Program-made: the position numbers and the translations under genes
Notes under the pieces: generated by a model
Told to the model about the DNA's origin: nothing
The model's input: only the letters and a program-made list of their open reading frames with translations
Databases searched by the model: none
Origin: Flammeovirgaceae bacterium
GTDB lineage: Bacteria > Bacteroidota > Bacteroidia > Cytophagales > Cyclobacteriaceae
DNA: 10,840 nucleotides
Reading direction: 5' to 3'
NCBI GenBank assembly: GCA_947457025.1
Contig: CANGUI010000036.1
Location: 1 to 10,840 of the forward strand
Shown here: piece by piece, positions 1-7,414 of the stretch
Position numbering within the stretch: the first letter of the stretch is position 1
Layout: each line of letters opens with the position of its first letter

Positions 1-158
1 TAAAATAGTTGCCTGAATTATTGAACATTTTTGACTACAGAATGGCTCACTGGGTTGTGGCTATGATAATGAAGGGCTTGTTGTGGTTACCTGCTCTAGG
101 GCGTGGGCCATACAATTCGGTTTTGGAACCTTATTTCTGTTTATATTTGTTAAAGAGA
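1..158. other. gene-free leader at window edge
   Basis: No convincing coding sequence is visible on either strand. The plus frame of the following gene stays open back to position 9, but that stretch encodes nothing I recognise and lies upstream of a clear signal peptide. It most likely holds the upstream control region of the thioredoxin-like gene, including the TAnnTTTG element at 142-149. The end of a gene further left cannot be excluded. Confidence 0.5.
122..149 (+). promoter_or_regulatory. putative Bacteroidota promoter for the thioredoxin-like gene
   Basis: TATATTTG at 142-149 matches the Bacteroidota -7 consensus TAnnTTTG exactly. A TTTG at 122-125 could be the -33 element, but the 16-nt spacing is shorter than the usual 19-21. 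The -7 box ends only 9 nt before the ATG at 159, so a transcript from it would favour initiation at the in-frame ATG at 174, or be nearly leaderless. Confidence 0.4.
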
Positions 159-737
159 ATGAAAAAGACGGATATGATCAAATACCTACTTGTTGGTGCT
201 GTTTCGCTGATAGCCCCCTTGGCTTGGGCTCAGGAAAGTCAGGCAACCGTAAACTGGCTTTCGTTTGAACAGGCTGTTGAGAAGTCAAAAACTGAAAAGC
301 GGAAAATCTTCATTGATGTGTATACCGACTGGTGCGGCTGGTGTAAGGTAATGGATAAGAACACTTTTAGTGAACCTCTTATTGCTAAGATTCTGAACGA
401 AAAGTTTTACCCGGTAAAGTTTGATGCCGAGCAAAAAGAAGATGTTGTCTTCAACGGAAATACGTTCAAGTTCGTCGCCTACGGAAACAAGGGGTCTCAC
501 CAACTGGCCATGGCCCTGCTCAACAACCAGTTAGCGTACCCAACAGTTGTTTTTCTGGATGAAGAGTTTCGCATGATTCAACCCCTTCAGGGTTACCAAA
601 AGCCACCAGAATTTCACAAGATAATTCAGTATATAGGTTTTGATCACTTTAAGACAATCAAATGGGAAACGTGGCAGATGAGTTACAAGTCGCCATACGA
701 AAGTGCCCCGGCTGAGAAGCAGGGGTCTGGAAAGTAA
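159..737 (+). CDS. exported thioredoxin-fold protein (thioredoxin_7/DUF255-like)
   Basis: This 192-aa protein begins with a signal peptide: a hydrophobic stretch at residues ~8-23 and a likely cut after AWA (22-24), giving a mature N-terminus at Gln25. The core is a thioredoxin fold with a CGWC active site (Cys59, Cys62) preceded by the beta strand IFIDVYTDW, and the cis-proline loop YPT at 127-129. It probably acts in the periplasm as a disulfide reductase or isomerase; the substrate is unknown. The open frame extends upstream to 9, but the signal peptide fixes the start at 159 or at the in-frame ATG at 174, and the promoter-like box at 142-149 fits 174 slightly better. The C-terminal ~25 residues look disordered. 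It converges on a small minus-strand ORF and appears monocistronic. The fold is clear; the specific role is not. Confidence 0.85.
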   Translation: MKKTDMIKYLLVGAVSLIAPLAWAQESQATVNWLSFEQAVEKSKTEKRKIFIDVYTDWCGWCKVMDKNTFSEPLIAKILNEKFYPVKFDAEQKEDVVFNGNTFKFVAYGNKGSHQLAMALLNNQLAYPTVVFLDEEFRMIQPLQGYQKPPEFHKIIQYIGFDHFKTIKWETWQMSYKSPYESAPAEKQGSGK

Positions 738-752
738 GACAGTGGCCGGGAA

Positions 753-783
753 TTCCGTTGCAGGTAAATGTGATGCAACGGAA
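753..783. terminator. hairpin between convergent genes (possible bidirectional terminator)
   Basis: A perfect 10-bp inverted repeat, TTCCGTTGCA (753-762) with TGCAACGGAA (774-783), encloses an 11-nt loop. It lies between the stop of the thioredoxin-like gene (737) and the stop of the convergent 40-aa ORF (806). There is no long T tract on either side, so intrinsic termination would be weak. It could instead stabilise the 3' ends of both transcripts. Confidence 0.55.
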
Positions 784-805
784 ATTGTTGTTGCTAAACG
801 CTCTC

Positions 806-928
806 TTAATGACCTTCTTTTTTCGTTTTCTGATAGTCAATGAAACCCATAGCCGATGCAAAGCCAATTAGCACGGCAACGATGGTTACAAAAAGATTGG
901 CACCATCTCCCACAGCTTGTTCAAACAT
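806..928 (-). CDS. 40-residue single-span membrane protein
   Basis: Reading the minus strand from the ATG at 928 gives a 40-codon ORF ending in TAA at 806-808. Its sequence has the layout of a small membrane protein: a polar, acidic N-terminus (MFEQAVGDGAN), a hydrophobic stretch at about residues 12-30 with small-residue packing (G22, A24, S25, A26, G28), then a strongly basic tail with four lysines (K34, K36, K37 and neighbours). The positive-inside rule predicts N-out/C-in. A near-consensus Bacteroidota promoter lies at 947-976 and a hairpin follows the stop, so it looks like a self-contained transcription unit. I do not recognise a family. Small accessory subunits of respiratory complexes have a similar shape, but no partner gene is nearby, so no function is assigned. 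Confidence 0.55.
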   Translation of the reverse strand: MFEQAVGDGANLFVTIVAVLIGFASAMGFIDYQKTKKEGH

Positions 929-1109
929 ATTTTAACAAATTTTTCTCAAAACTAATGCATTCATTAGAATCTCAAAATGGGTTACTTGGTTTTGTTGGGT
1001 GAGTGACGGCTTTTTGTGGGCAGATAGAAACGCTGTTTGATTGTCCTGCCACAAGTTGGAAGCTCTGCCAGATATAGACCTAATCCAATGGATAAATTGA
1101 TTTTCTTGC
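929..1109. other. intergenic stretch holding a promoter only
   Basis: Between the DUF6089 gene stop and the 40-aa ORF there is about 180 bp. The half nearest the small ORF holds its promoter-like elements (947-976). The rest shows no clear hairpin terminator. A minus-strand reading frame through it encodes only low-complexity, unconvincing sequence overlapping the end of the DUF6089 gene. Confidence 0.4.
947..976 (-). promoter_or_regulatory. putative Bacteroidota promoter for the 40-aa membrane ORF
   Basis: On the minus strand, TTTG (976-973) is followed after 18 nt by TAGTTTTG (954-947), an exact fit to the -7 consensus TAnnTTTG at close to the usual 19-21 nt spacing. Transcription would begin near 940, leaving a ~12-nt leader before the ATG at 928. 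This is the best two-part promoter I found in the window. Confidence 0.5.
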
Positions 1110-1964
1110 TCACCGCCTTCCGGCTTTCGAGCGGGAACTTCCCTTTCTGCGGCTGCCAAAGTTAGTTGGCAGATAGTATTCGACTTTAGCATTCAACAGC
1201 CAGTAGCTGTCTTCTCTTTCAGGATTACCCCTTTTCGATCCTGCCTCAGCCAAAGGGAGGCCAATTTCTGGTCTACGATCAGAAAGGGCTGCCGCGATTG
1301 GGTCAGAGAATGCCGCAGGGCCCGGGTGCGTTGTGCTCACATCATCGAGGTAGTCGGTAAATAATTTCCGATAGCCGCCTTCAACAACGACGTCAATCGC
1401 AGGTGAGATTCGGAACCTAACACCCGCACCAAAAGGGATGGCCAACACCAAACGACTATACGAAACACCCTCTGTCTTTAGAGGCTGAAGCGCATATTTT
1501 GTGCCCTGATACTTGGTTGTAGGATTAAAGTAAAGCATTCCAATGCCACCAAATCCATACACATTGAAGGGTGGACGTTGGTAAAAAAACTTTCCCTTCT
1601 GAAATAAACTGATCTGGCCAGTTAGGTTAACCTCAAAGTTATTGGATGAGAATGAGAGATTTCGTTTTATTCGACTGACATCATCCGCCAAGTCATCGCT
1701 TCCGCGTAGTTGGAACCATGTTAGTTCAGTTCGGACGGCGATGCGCTGAGAAACACGGTACTTTAAGCCGCCAACTAGGTTGAGTTTGGCATCCAGATAA
1801 TCGCCCGGGTTTGCCAATTCGCCCATGTAGGTCGCTACCCCGGTACCGCCGGATACGATCAGCGAACGCTCCCGTCGGATGGCATAGAAACTTTGGGCGT
1901 TTGATTCAAACGTAGTGAGCATTAGAGCCAAACCACTGAATATCAACCAACCTGAACGCAACAT
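1110..1964 (-). CDS. DUF6089-type outer-membrane beta-barrel protein
   Basis: This 284-aa protein has a signal peptide with cleavage expected after SNA (21-23). After it come alternating hydrophobic/polar strands typical of a small outer-membrane barrel. Family-like blocks are visible: SGGTGVATYMGEL (38-50), YGFGGIGMLYFNP (136-148), LQPLKTEG (159-166), IPFGAGVRF (176-184) and a LFTDYLDDVS motif (201-210). These match Bacteroidota DUF6089 proteins as I know them; their role is unknown beyond outer-membrane location. The C-terminus is odd: after the expected final strand (NAKVEYYLP) it ends in a ~15-residue Arg/Lys/Ser-rich tail, where barrels usually end in an aromatic residue. It lies 32 bp downstream of sucC on the same strand. 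A weak TACCTTTA at 1976-1969 might give it its own promoter. Confidence 0.8.
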   Translation of the reverse strand: MLRSGWLIFSGLALMLTTFESNAQSFYAIRRERSLIVSGGTGVATYMGELANPGDYLDAKLNLVGGLKYRVSQRIAVRTELTWFQLRGSDDLADDVSRIKRNLSFSSNNFEVNLTGQISLFQKGKFFYQRPPFNVYGFGGIGMLYFNPTTKYQGTKYALQPLKTEGVSYSRLVLAIPFGAGVRFRISPAIDVVVEGGYRKLFTDYLDDVSTTHPGPAAFSDPIAAALSDRRPEIGLPLAEAGSKRGNPEREDSYWLLNAKVEYYLPTNFGSRRKGSSRSKAGRR

Positions 1965-1996
1965 GCCTTAAAGGTAGAAAATATCTTGATGATTCT

Positions 1997-3208
1997 TTAT
2001 CCCAGAACTTCCTTTATTCTGGCCGCTGCCTCTTTAAGCAAAATGGCCGAGTGCACCCTCAGGCCCGATTCGCGGATTATTTTCGCCCCTTCTTCGGCAT
2101 TTGTGCCCTGAAGGCGTACAATAATCGGAACGGGAATGTTACCTACTTTCTTGTAGGCTTCAACAACTCCGCTTGCCACACGATCGCAACGCACAATTCC
2201 GCCAAAAATATTGATCAAAATGGCTTTAACGTTCGGATCTTTCAGAATTATCCGGAAACCGGCTTCTACGGTTTCGGCACTGGCCCCACCGCCAACATCC
2301 AGAAAGTTGGCCGGCTCACCGCCAGACAATTTGATGATATCCATAGTAGCCATAGCCAAACCGGCTCCATTTACCATGCAGCCAACATTACCATCCAATT
2401 TTACATAGTTCAAGCCCGACTTACCGGCTTCGACCTCCAGGGGGTCCTCCTCAGTAATATCCCGCATCTCAGCCAGTTCCTTATGACGGAAGAGGGCATT
2501 ATCATCAAGATTCACCTTGCCATCAACTGCAATGATGCGATTATCGCTGGTGCGCAGAACGGGGTTAATTTCAAACATTGAGGCATCAACTGCCATGTAG
2601 GCGTGGTAGAGCGCCTGGAGAAACCGGACCCCCTCTTTGTTCGCATTGCCTTCCCAGCCCATAGCAAAAGCAATTTTTCGTGCTTGAAACGGTAACATGC
2701 CAACGGCCGGATCAATCCATTCCTTGATAATTTTTTCCGGATGCGAAGCAGCTACTTCTTCGATATTCATGCCCCCTTCTGTAGAAGCCATAATCACCGG
2801 ACGCGCTTTGGCACGGTCGAGCAAAATACTCAGGTAATACTCTTTCGGCTCTGACTCTCCGGGGTAATACACATCCTCCGCAATCAACACTTTGTTGACT
2901 TTTTTGCCGGCAGGCCCGGTTTGGAGGGTAACCAGGGTTCCTCCCAGAATGGCTTTCGCTTTATCGTGCACTTCGTCCACGCCTTTTGCTAGGACAACCC
3001 CGCGTGATCCTGTTTCCTGAATGGTGCCTTTCCCGCGGCCACCGGCATGAATCTGCGATTTTACCACAAACCACTTGCTGCCCGTCTCCGCCTGTAGCTC
3101 TTTGGCTGCCGCGGTCGCCTTATCGGGCGTGTCGGCCACAATGCCCCGCTGGATCGCAACGCCGTACTTGCTCAACAGTTCTTTTGCCTGGTATTCGTGA
3201 ATGTTCAT
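1997..3208 (-). CDS. sucC: succinate--CoA ligase (ADP-forming) subunit beta
   Basis: SucC is the ATP-grasp beta subunit of succinyl-CoA synthetase. With SucD it converts succinyl-CoA, phosphate and ADP to succinate, CoA and ATP in the TCA cycle. The 403-aa length is near the family norm of ~390-400. Visible marks: the N-terminal [12 protein letters not shown]; nucleotide-binding Lys50 and HAGGRGKG (54-61); the metal-binding pair Asn215 in FEINPV and Asp229 in AVDGK; and the C-terminal ligase domain with [18 protein letters not shown] (273-290) and [10 protein letters not shown] (333-342). The start at 3208 gives the expected N-terminus. No sucD is in the window, so the two subunits are encoded apart, at least within ~3 kb. 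The DUF6089 gene follows 32 bp downstream, and a LolD-type gene diverges 56 bp upstream. Confidence 0.96.
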   Translation of the reverse strand: MNIHEYQAKELLSKYGVAIQRGIVADTPDKATAAAKELQAETGSKWFVVKSQIHAGGRGKGTIQETGSRGVVLAKGVDEVHDKAKAILGGTLVTLQTGPAGKKVNKVLIAEDVYYPGESEPKEYYLSILLDRAKARPVIMASTEGGMNIEEVAASHPEKIIKEWIDPAVGMLPFQARKIAFAMGWEGNANKEGVRFLQALYHAYMAVDASMFEINPVLRTSDNRIIAVDGKVNLDDNALFRHKELAEMRDITEEDPLEVEAGKSGLNYVKLDGNVGCMVNGAGLAMATMDIIKLSGGEPANFLDVGGGASAETVEAGFRIILKDPNVKAILINIFGGIVRCDRVASGVVEAYKKVGNIPVPIIVRLQGTNAEEGAKIIRESGLRVHSAILLKEAAARIKEVLG

Positions 3209-3264
3209 GGTATTATTTTGGAGGCAAGCTACTTTTTTTAACCTTTAATTCAAATTCTCAATTC

Positions 3265-3924
3265 ATGCTTAAAGCCCAAGGTATTCGAAAGAAATATGGA
3301 CAATTGGAAGTTCTTAAAGGTGTTGATCTGTCGGTTTCTCGCCGCGAAGTGGTAGCACTCGTGGGGGCCAGTGGCGCGGGAAAAAGTACCCTGCTGCACA
3401 TCCTCGGCACGCTTGATCGCCCCGATCATGGCAGCGTGGAAATTGACGGGCAGTCGGTATCTAATATGCCCGCCCCTGATGTCGCAACCTTCCGGAACCG
3501 TAGAATCGGATTCGTATTTCAGTTTCACAATTTGCTACCCGAATTTACCGCCCTCGAAAATGTGATGATGCCTGGCCTGATTGGCAAGCGCCCTCAGGAA
3601 CAAGTGCGCGCTGATGCCGAGAAACTTTTGAATCGCCTGGGCTTACAGCACCGGGCGGAACACAAACCTGCCGAACTGTCTGGAGGCGAGCAGCAACGCA
3701 CCGCCGTAGCTCGCGCCCTGGTAAACAAGCCGGTGTTGGTGTTTGCAGACGAACCGAGCGGTAATCTCGACTCAAAAAATGCGGCCGAATTGCACCAGCT
3801 TTTTTTTGAACTACGCGCTGAGTTCGACCAGACTTTTGTTATCGTAACCCACAATCACCAGTTCGCAGCCATGGCCGACCGCACAGTCGAGATTCGCGAT
3901 GGTCAGGTTGCCAGTTTAGGTTGA
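3265..3924 (+). CDS. lolD: ABC transporter ATP-binding protein, LolD/MacB type
   Basis: This 219-aa ATPase subunit has every ABC motif in order: Walker A GASGAGKST (34-42), Q-loop Gln86 in FVFQFHNLLPEFTALEN, signature LSGGEQQR (138-145), Walker B VLVFADEP (157-164), D-loop SGNLD (165-169) and switch His196. The FQFHNLLPEFTALENVMMP block and the ~220-residue size are typical of LolD, which powers release of lipoproteins from the inner membrane by LolC/LolE. The related MacB and FtsE ATPases are the alternatives. The ATG at 3265 gives the standard start; the frame runs open further upstream only because it lies antisense to sucC. No LolC/LolE permease lies beside it, so the partner must be elsewhere. 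The gene diverges from sucC and appears monocistronic. Confidence 0.88.
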   Translation: MLKAQGIRKKYGQLEVLKGVDLSVSRREVVALVGASGAGKSTLLHILGTLDRPDHGSVEIDGQSVSNMPAPDVATFRNRRIGFVFQFHNLLPEFTALENVMMPGLIGKRPQEQVRADAEKLLNRLGLQHRAEHKPAELSGGEQQRTAVARALVNKPVLVFADEPSGNLDSKNAAELHQLFFELRAEFDQTFVIVTHNHQFAAMADRTVEIRDGQVASLG

Positions 3925-4175
3925 ACACCATTACGTTAAGTCGGATTGCGAGCTGCTTTTTTGTTACAAGTACTTCGGAGACTTTTGCAGAACAAGGGCG
4001 TTCGCCAACCATTTCCCACCGGGCCAAGGGCACCCGCTGTCAGGGTGTTTGGATAGCAAAGGATTCGTGCAGTTGATGAGTAACGTCCGACAGGATTTTG
4101 GTTGGTGTCAGATGTAGGGGTTCTTTGTTGGTGATGGTTTTTGATGTTTTACTACAAGGCTTCGGCATGAATTCG
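3925..4175. other. 251-bp gap between convergent genes, no gene seen
   Basis: This lies between the stops of the LolD-type gene and mtaB. I see no tRNA fold, no ORF with protein-like composition and no strong terminator. Only a 5-bp stem (CACCC 4031-4035 with GGGTG 4043-4047, loop 7 nt) and a tiny GGCG/CGCC hairpin near 3998 are visible. It is longer than expected for a simple convergent junction and may be a decayed sequence or hold an unrecognised RNA. Confidence 0.4.
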
Positions 4176-5495
4176 TCAGTGTGGCAATACTTCAGCTTGT
4201 ATTTCAGCGCCCTCGGCCAGCAAGTTGGATAGAATGCCGGTGATCTTCATGGAGACAATCTCGTTGATAAGTAGCGGATCGTAAGGAGCCCGTATTCGCA
4301 CATAATTCTGCGAAAAACCATGCATGTAGCCGTCTTCCACGTCATTTTCGAAAAGAACGTTCACTATTTTTCCCTCCTGCGTGTTGTAAAATGCACGGTT
4401 TTTCTTGTCGGATAAGATGTGCAGCATTCGCGAACGCTCTGACTTTTCAGCCCCTCCAACTTTATCGGGAAGGTCTTTCGCCAGCGTGTGGTCGCGTTCC
4501 GAGTACGAAAATACGTGGAGGTAACTTATATCCAGTTCATTCAGGAAGCGGTACGTTTCAAGGAAATCTGCTTCTGACTCTCCCGGGAAACCGACAATGA
4601 CATCCACACCAATACAAGCATCCGGCAATGCTGCCTTAATTTTTTCAACCCGTGCAGCATATAGATTTCGCTGATAGCGCCGTCGCATAAGTTTCAGCAT
4701 CCGGTCGGAGCCGGATTGCAACGGGATATGAAAATGAGGTACAAACCTTTTCGAATGTGCAATCCAGTTAATAATTTCATCATTTAGCAAGTTGGGTTCA
4801 ATTGAAGAGATTCGAAATCGTTCGATATTCTCCACGTGGTCAAGTGCCCGAATCAAATCGATAAACCGTTCTTCCCGGCGGCCCTCCCGGATGCCAAAGT
4901 CTCCCGTATTCACGCCGGTAAGTACAATTCCTTTCCCCCCCGTAGCAGCAATTTCCCGGGCAGATTGCACGATGTGTGCACTGGTATCGCTACGGCTCGC
5001 ACCACGGGCCCTTGGAATCGTACAAAAACTGCATGAGTAATCACAACCATCCTGCACTTTCAAAAACGTACGGGTCCGGTCGTTTAACGAGTAGGACGCA
5101 TTGAATCCGGTAGCCGCCTCCACCTCCGATGCCAGTACCTTGGGTGCCGCAGGCCGCTCGAATCCCTCCAGTAAATCTAAAAGTTGAAACTTCTCGGCAG
5201 CGCCCAGAACAGCGTCAACTCCGGGGATGTCAGCAATCTCCTGCGGTTTCAATTGCGCATAACATCCTACAATGGCGATGAATGCGTTGGGAGAGATAGC
5301 CCTAGCTTCGCGCACCACCTTGTGACACTTTTTATCCGCGTTTTCAGTTACCGAACAGGTATTGATCACGAATATGTCTGGTCGATTTGTAAAATCAACC
5401 TTTTCAAAACCTTTCTCCTGGAATTTCCTGGCAATTGTGGATGTCTCCGAGTAATTCAGTTTGCAACCGAGTGTATAGAAGGCCACTTTTTTCAT
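4176..5495 (-). CDS. mtaB: tRNA t6A37 methylthiotransferase MtaB
   Basis: This is a radical-SAM methylthiotransferase that converts t6A to ms2t6A at position 37 of ANN-decoding tRNAs. The 439-aa protein shows the full three-domain plan. The N-terminal MTTase domain has its three cluster cysteines at Cys11 (LGCKLN), Cys47 (NTCSVT) and Cys78 (VGCYAQ). The radical-SAM domain carries CDYSCSFC (Cys151, Cys155, Cys158) followed by TIPRARG. A TRAM-like RNA-binding region occupies about residue 375 to the end. The LGCKLNYSET start and the TCSVTENADKK block favour MtaB over MiaB or RimO. The N-terminus is well fixed at 5495. A TATATTTG element ends only 7 nt upstream, so the mRNA could have almost no leader. 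The gene lies downstream of the sugar mutase on the same strand with a 132-bp gap. Confidence 0.93.
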   Translation of the reverse strand: MKKVAFYTLGCKLNYSETSTIARKFQEKGFEKVDFTNRPDIFVINTCSVTENADKKCHKVVREARAISPNAFIAIVGCYAQLKPQEIADIPGVDAVLGAAEKFQLLDLLEGFERPAAPKVLASEVEAATGFNASYSLNDRTRTFLKVQDGCDYSCSFCTIPRARGASRSDTSAHIVQSAREIAATGGKGIVLTGVNTGDFGIREGRREERFIDLIRALDHVENIERFRISSIEPNLLNDEIINWIAHSKRFVPHFHIPLQSGSDRMLKLMRRRYQRNLYAARVEKIKAALPDACIGVDVIVGFPGESEADFLETYRFLNELDISYLHVFSYSERDHTLAKDLPDKVGGAEKSERSRMLHILSDKKNRAFYNTQEGKIVNVLFENDVEDGYMHGFSQNYVRIRAPYDPLLINEIVSMKITGILSNLLAEGAEIQAEVLPH

Positions 5496-5502
5496 CTAAC
5501 CG

Positions 5503-5510
5503 CAAATATA
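5503..5510 (-). promoter_or_regulatory. -7 promoter element upstream of mtaB
   Basis: On the minus strand, TATATTTG (5510-5503) matches TAnnTTTG exactly and ends 7 nt before the mtaB ATG. No good -33 TTTG is seen at the normal distance; the nearest, at 5523-5520, is only 9 nt away. If used, transcription would start at or within a few bases of the start codon. Confidence 0.4.
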
Positions 5511-5627
5511 CGTCTTCGGCAAATTTCGGCTATGGTTACCGGTTTCGCCCGCGCCTCAGCGGTTTGCCTATTTGTACAGTCTCCAACGGTACTTGCCCTG
5601 TCAAGCAAGCGCAAGGTGCTCTTCGAA

Positions 5628-7355
5628 TCAGGTTGGTAAGTCTTGAGAAATCGCTGCTATTGCCTTCTCCAACCCGGCGCTGACCAGCTCAAATTTTGTG
5701 GTGTCGGATAGTGGTGCTTTGACGCTGATATAGAATTTTATTTTAGGTTCCGTTCCCGACGGCCTCACAGAAATTTTGCTTCCATTTTCAGTGTAAAATT
5801 GGAGAACATCGGAGGGCGGCAAGTGGATCGGTTTTTGCAATCCGGTCACCACATTTATCTCGACCCGAGACTGATAGTCAAGTAACCGGATCACCCGGCT
5901 GCCTCCTAACGTTCGGGGTGGACGTTCGCGGAAACTTCGCATCATATCCTTGATCTGCTGCTCCCCCTCAGCTCCCTTGCGCACCAGATTGATCAGACCT
6001 TCCCTGTAGCATCCAAATTCAGCGTACATATTCAATAACCACTGGAAGAGCGTCTGCCCATCGGATTTTGCTGCTGCTGCCATGGCGGCGAAGAATGCGC
6101 ACGCGCTGACGGCGTCTTTGTCGCGCACAAAATCACCCACCATGTACCCATAGCTTTCTTCGCCCGCGGCAACGAACTCCTCTTTCCCCTCTTTTTCACG
6201 CATCAGTTCTGCGATGTATTTAAAACCCGTGAGCGTGTTATAACACGTGATCCCAAAATGAGAAGCCATGTCGTCTACCAACTCTGTTGTAACAATTGTT
6301 TTCGCGAGATACTTTCCTTTGCTGTCCGACAAATTTTTGAGAATAAACCACATCATCAGGCTAAACGCCTGGTTGCCATTGAGCAGGAAGAACTTGCCTG
6401 CTGCATCTCTTATGCCAATGCCAACACGGTCTGTATCGGGGTCCGTTGCCATGACCAATTCGGCATTTTCCTGCGCAGCCAGTTCCAACGCCATGCGCAT
6501 GGCGGATTGTTCCTCCGGATTTGGTGAATGCACGGTAGGGAAATCTCCGTTTGGAGTTTTTTGTGCTTCAACAACTTTTACATTGGAAAAACCAAGAACC
6601 TCTAGGCATTTGGGGACCATGGTGATGCCGGCTCCGTGGAGGCTTGAATAGGCCAGTACGATGTCAGGATGTTGATGAATTGCTGCTTGTCGCGGGATGA
6701 GTTTTTTCACCGCCTCGTAGTAGGCTGTTTCCACCTCTTCACCGATGGGGTGTATTATTTCGGGGCGCGCATTGAAGTTGATTTGGTCAAAGGAGCGGAT
6801 GGCATTTACTTCTTCGATCACGCGCTGATCGTGCGGGGGTACCAACTGTGCTCCGTCTGCCCAGTAGGCTTTGTAGCCATTGTATTCTTTTGGGTTATGG
6901 GAGGCGGTGATGACGACACCAGCCTGGCACTTTAGGTGGCGGATGGCAAAAGACAGCAGGGGAGTTGGGCGTAGTTCCGGGAAAAGGTAAACCGTGATGC
7001 CGTTGGCTGAGAAAACGCCCGCAGTAATTTCCGCAAAGGTTCGGCTATTATTGCGACTATCGTAAGCAATGGCCACTGCAACAGGCTTTGAAGCGTAGGA
7101 CTTCAACAGGTAATTAGCAAATCCCTGGGTGGCGGTGCCCACGGTATAGCGATTCATACAATTGGATCCGGTGCCCATAATGCCGCGGAGGCCCCCTGTG
7201 CCGAACTCCAGTTCTTTATAGAAACGGTCAATCAAATCTTTGGTATCAACAGCTGCAAGAAGGCGTTCGATTTCCTTGCGTGTTGCAGCGTCGATATTGG
7301 CACCCATCCATTGTTTTGCTCTTTTTTGGGCTTTTTCAAGTAGTGATGTCTCCAT
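5628..7355 (-). CDS. phospho-sugar mutase (phosphoglucomutase/phosphomannomutase)
   Basis: This enzyme of the alpha-D-phosphohexomutase family interconverts hexose 1- and 6-phosphates, such as glucose 1-P and glucose 6-P or the mannose forms, linking glycolysis to polysaccharide and nucleotide-sugar synthesis. The 575-aa length matches the long cytosolic subfamily (PgcA/PGM2-like). All four active-site segments are intact: the phosphoserine loop TASHNPKEYNG with Ser152, the metal loop DPDTDR (305-310), the sugar-specificity loop GEESYGY (398-404) and the phosphate-binding loop RPSGTEPK (531-538). The N-terminal LEFGTGGLRGIMG (49-61) is also diagnostic. Specificity between glucose and mannose cannot be read from the sequence. 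The gene sits upstream of mtaB on the same strand and diverges from a small exported protein. Confidence 0.93.
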   Translation of the reverse strand: METSLLEKAQKRAKQWMGANIDAATRKEIERLLAAVDTKDLIDRFYKELEFGTGGLRGIMGTGSNCMNRYTVGTATQGFANYLLKSYASKPVAVAIAYDSRNNSRTFAEITAGVFSANGITVYLFPELRPTPLLSFAIRHLKCQAGVVITASHNPKEYNGYKAYWADGAQLVPPHDQRVIEEVNAIRSFDQINFNARPEIIHPIGEEVETAYYEAVKKLIPRQAAIHQHPDIVLAYSSLHGAGITMVPKCLEVLGFSNVKVVEAQKTPNGDFPTVHSPNPEEQSAMRMALELAAQENAELVMATDPDTDRVGIGIRDAAGKFFLLNGNQAFSLMMWFILKNLSDSKGKYLAKTIVTTELVDDMASHFGITCYNTLTGFKYIAELMREKEGKEEFVAAGEESYGYMVGDFVRDKDAVSACAFFAAMAAAAKSDGQTLFQWLLNMYAEFGCYREGLINLVRKGAEGEQQIKDMMRSFRERPPRTLGGSRVIRLLDYQSRVEINVVTGLQKPIHLPPSDVLQFYTENGSKISVRPSGTEPKIKFYISVKAPLSDTTKFELVSAGLEKAIAAISQDLPT

Positions 7356-7414
7356 GTTTCAGCTTGTGGATAAGAAAAATTTTGCTTTCCGGGCACTTTT
7401 TTTTGAATTGGCAA

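Noticed and set aside
9..158. N-terminal extension of the thioredoxin-like protein
   Set aside because: It would bury a clear signal peptide about 50 residues inside the protein, and a promoter-like box lies at 142-149.
932..1192. 86-codon minus-strand frame overlapping the end of the DUF6089 gene
   Set aside because: It overlaps a better gene in another frame, shows no domain, and its 3' end runs through the promoter of the 40-aa ORF.
2051..2581. 176-codon plus-strand open frame opposite sucC
   Set aside because: It lies entirely antisense to a clear sucC, and its translation has no protein-like features; it is a mirror of the sucC codon bias.
2986..3264. Upstream extension of the LolD-type reading frame by 93 codons
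   Set aside because: The extra part is antisense to the sucC 5' end, is rich in Cys/Pro/Arg and has no ABC motif; the standard start is the ATG at 3265.
3839..4033. 64-codon minus-strand frame in the gap after the LolD-type gene
   Set aside because: Half of it is antisense to the ABC gene, and the composition is not protein-like.
4031..4047. CACCC/GGGTG inverted repeat as a terminator
   Set aside because: The stem is only 5 bp and no T run follows; it is too weak to call.
5184..5639. 151-codon plus-strand frame opposite mtaB
   Set aside because: It is antisense to the conserved N-terminal region of MtaB and has no recognisable domain.
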